64,000 nucleotides of DNA from DASSQJ01 sp963773655. GTDB taxonomy: Bacteria; Actinomycetota; Actinomycetes; Actinomycetales; Dermatophilaceae. The notes beneath the pieces are model-generated. The model did not search any database, had not been told where the DNA came from, and worked only from the letters and a program-made list of their open reading frames with translations. Shown one piece after another: positions 63,795-64,000 of this stretch. Both the position numbers and the translations under genes were made by a program. The first letter of the stretch is position 1, and each line of letters starts with the position of its first letter. Where the stretch lies: contig CAVZBX010000005.1 of the NCBI GenBank assembly GCA_963773655.1, positions 372,001 to 436,000 of the forward strand, read 5' to 3'.

Positions 63795-64000
63795 TCAGGC
63801 CCCCGGGTGCTCCGGCCGGTAGGACGTGGCGAGCAGCCCGGCGGCCGCGCCCACCCCGAGGCCGGCGGCCGCGACGGCCCACCACGCGCCGGCGAGGTCC
63901 AGCCCGAGCGCGTGGTCGAGCGACCACCGGCCCGGCCCGGCGCTGGCCACCCCCACGGCGACGACGGCGACGAGGACCACGTACTCCCAGCCGCCCTTGA
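63795..64000 (-). CDS. DoxX family membrane protein, 3' end only
   Basis: The visible 68 codons read KGGWEYVVLVAVVAVGVA, GPGRWSLDHALG, and end ATSYRPEHPGA. KGGWEY followed by a hydrophobic helix and GPGR-SLD is the C-terminal pattern of DoxX-type quinol/oxidoreductase-associated membrane proteins. Its start lies beyond the window. Confidence 0.75.
   Translation of the reverse strand, partial: KGGWEYVVLVAVVAVGVASAGPGRWSLDHALGLDLAGAWWAVAAAGLGVGAAAGLLATSYRPEHPGA

Overview
The window is high-GC DNA of an actinomycete. The gene content supports this: NucS/EndoMS mismatch endonuclease, a mycothiol-type DinB/SCP2 protein, a Rho with a long Arg/Gly/Asp-rich insert, DUF2550 next to atpC, a zinc-type L31 and many leaderless-looking promoters. 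The overall flavour suggests Micrococcales, possibly Intrasporangiaceae, but that rank is inference. Positions about 5-38 kb carry, in inverted orientation, the conserved actinobacterial block known from Mycobacterium tuberculosis as Rv1292-Rv1321: argS-lysA-hom-thrC-thrB-rho-rpmE-prfA-prmC-sua5-(glyA, sugar-phosphate transferase)-atpI-atpBEFHAGDC-DUF2550-...-cobalamin adenosyltransferase-...-nucS.

Layout. 0-11 kb holds the 3' end of an AI-2E-type permease gene, a dimethylglycine/sarcosine-dehydrogenase-like FAD/GcvT protein, a tandem 3-hydroxyacyl-CoA dehydrogenase, nucS, a PfpI/DJ-1 protein, the B12-dependent mutase meaA, a STAS protein, the adenosyltransferase that would supply meaA's cofactor, and a GNAT protein. 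11-19 kb is the ATP synthase operon, headed by a CRP/GlxR-like palindrome and containing a 40-codon ORF fitted exactly between atpI and atpB. 19-25 kb holds a phosphoglycosyl transferase, glyA, sua5, prmC, prfA and rpmE. A four-gene plus-strand insert at 25.4-29.5 kb (LLM oxidoreductase, GNAT, phosphoribosyltransferase-hydrolase fusion, erythromycin-esterase-like) separates rpmE from rho. 29.5-38.5 kb holds rho, the threonine and lysine genes, argS and a receiver-only response regulator.

At 38.58 kb a tRNA-Arg(CCG) gene marks the start of an accessory region running to about 55 kb. Close downstream are two GTGCAAC repeats one helical turn apart, then a zinc-ribbon protein, three toxin-antitoxin modules, an ECF sigma factor with a membrane partner, a methyltransferase, a DinB/SCP2 protein, dodecin, a P-loop protein, an M48 protease, a ferritin-like acyl-ACP desaturase and several gene remnants. 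Five reading-frame breaks or start-region anomalies occur here (two toxins, one antitoxin start, two in a LysR gene), whereas none was seen in the 38 kb of core genes. This fits a decaying genomic island, although sequencing error remains possible. No integrase and no attR copy were seen.

54-64 kb holds a tandem-MarR regulator, a membrane protein, an L,D-transpeptidase, a divergent PLP lyase/Lrp pair sharing an operator-like palindrome, an ABC exporter pair, a free-standing E2-type acyltransferase, an SDR epimerase, an NTF2-like protein and the 3' end of a DoxX gene.
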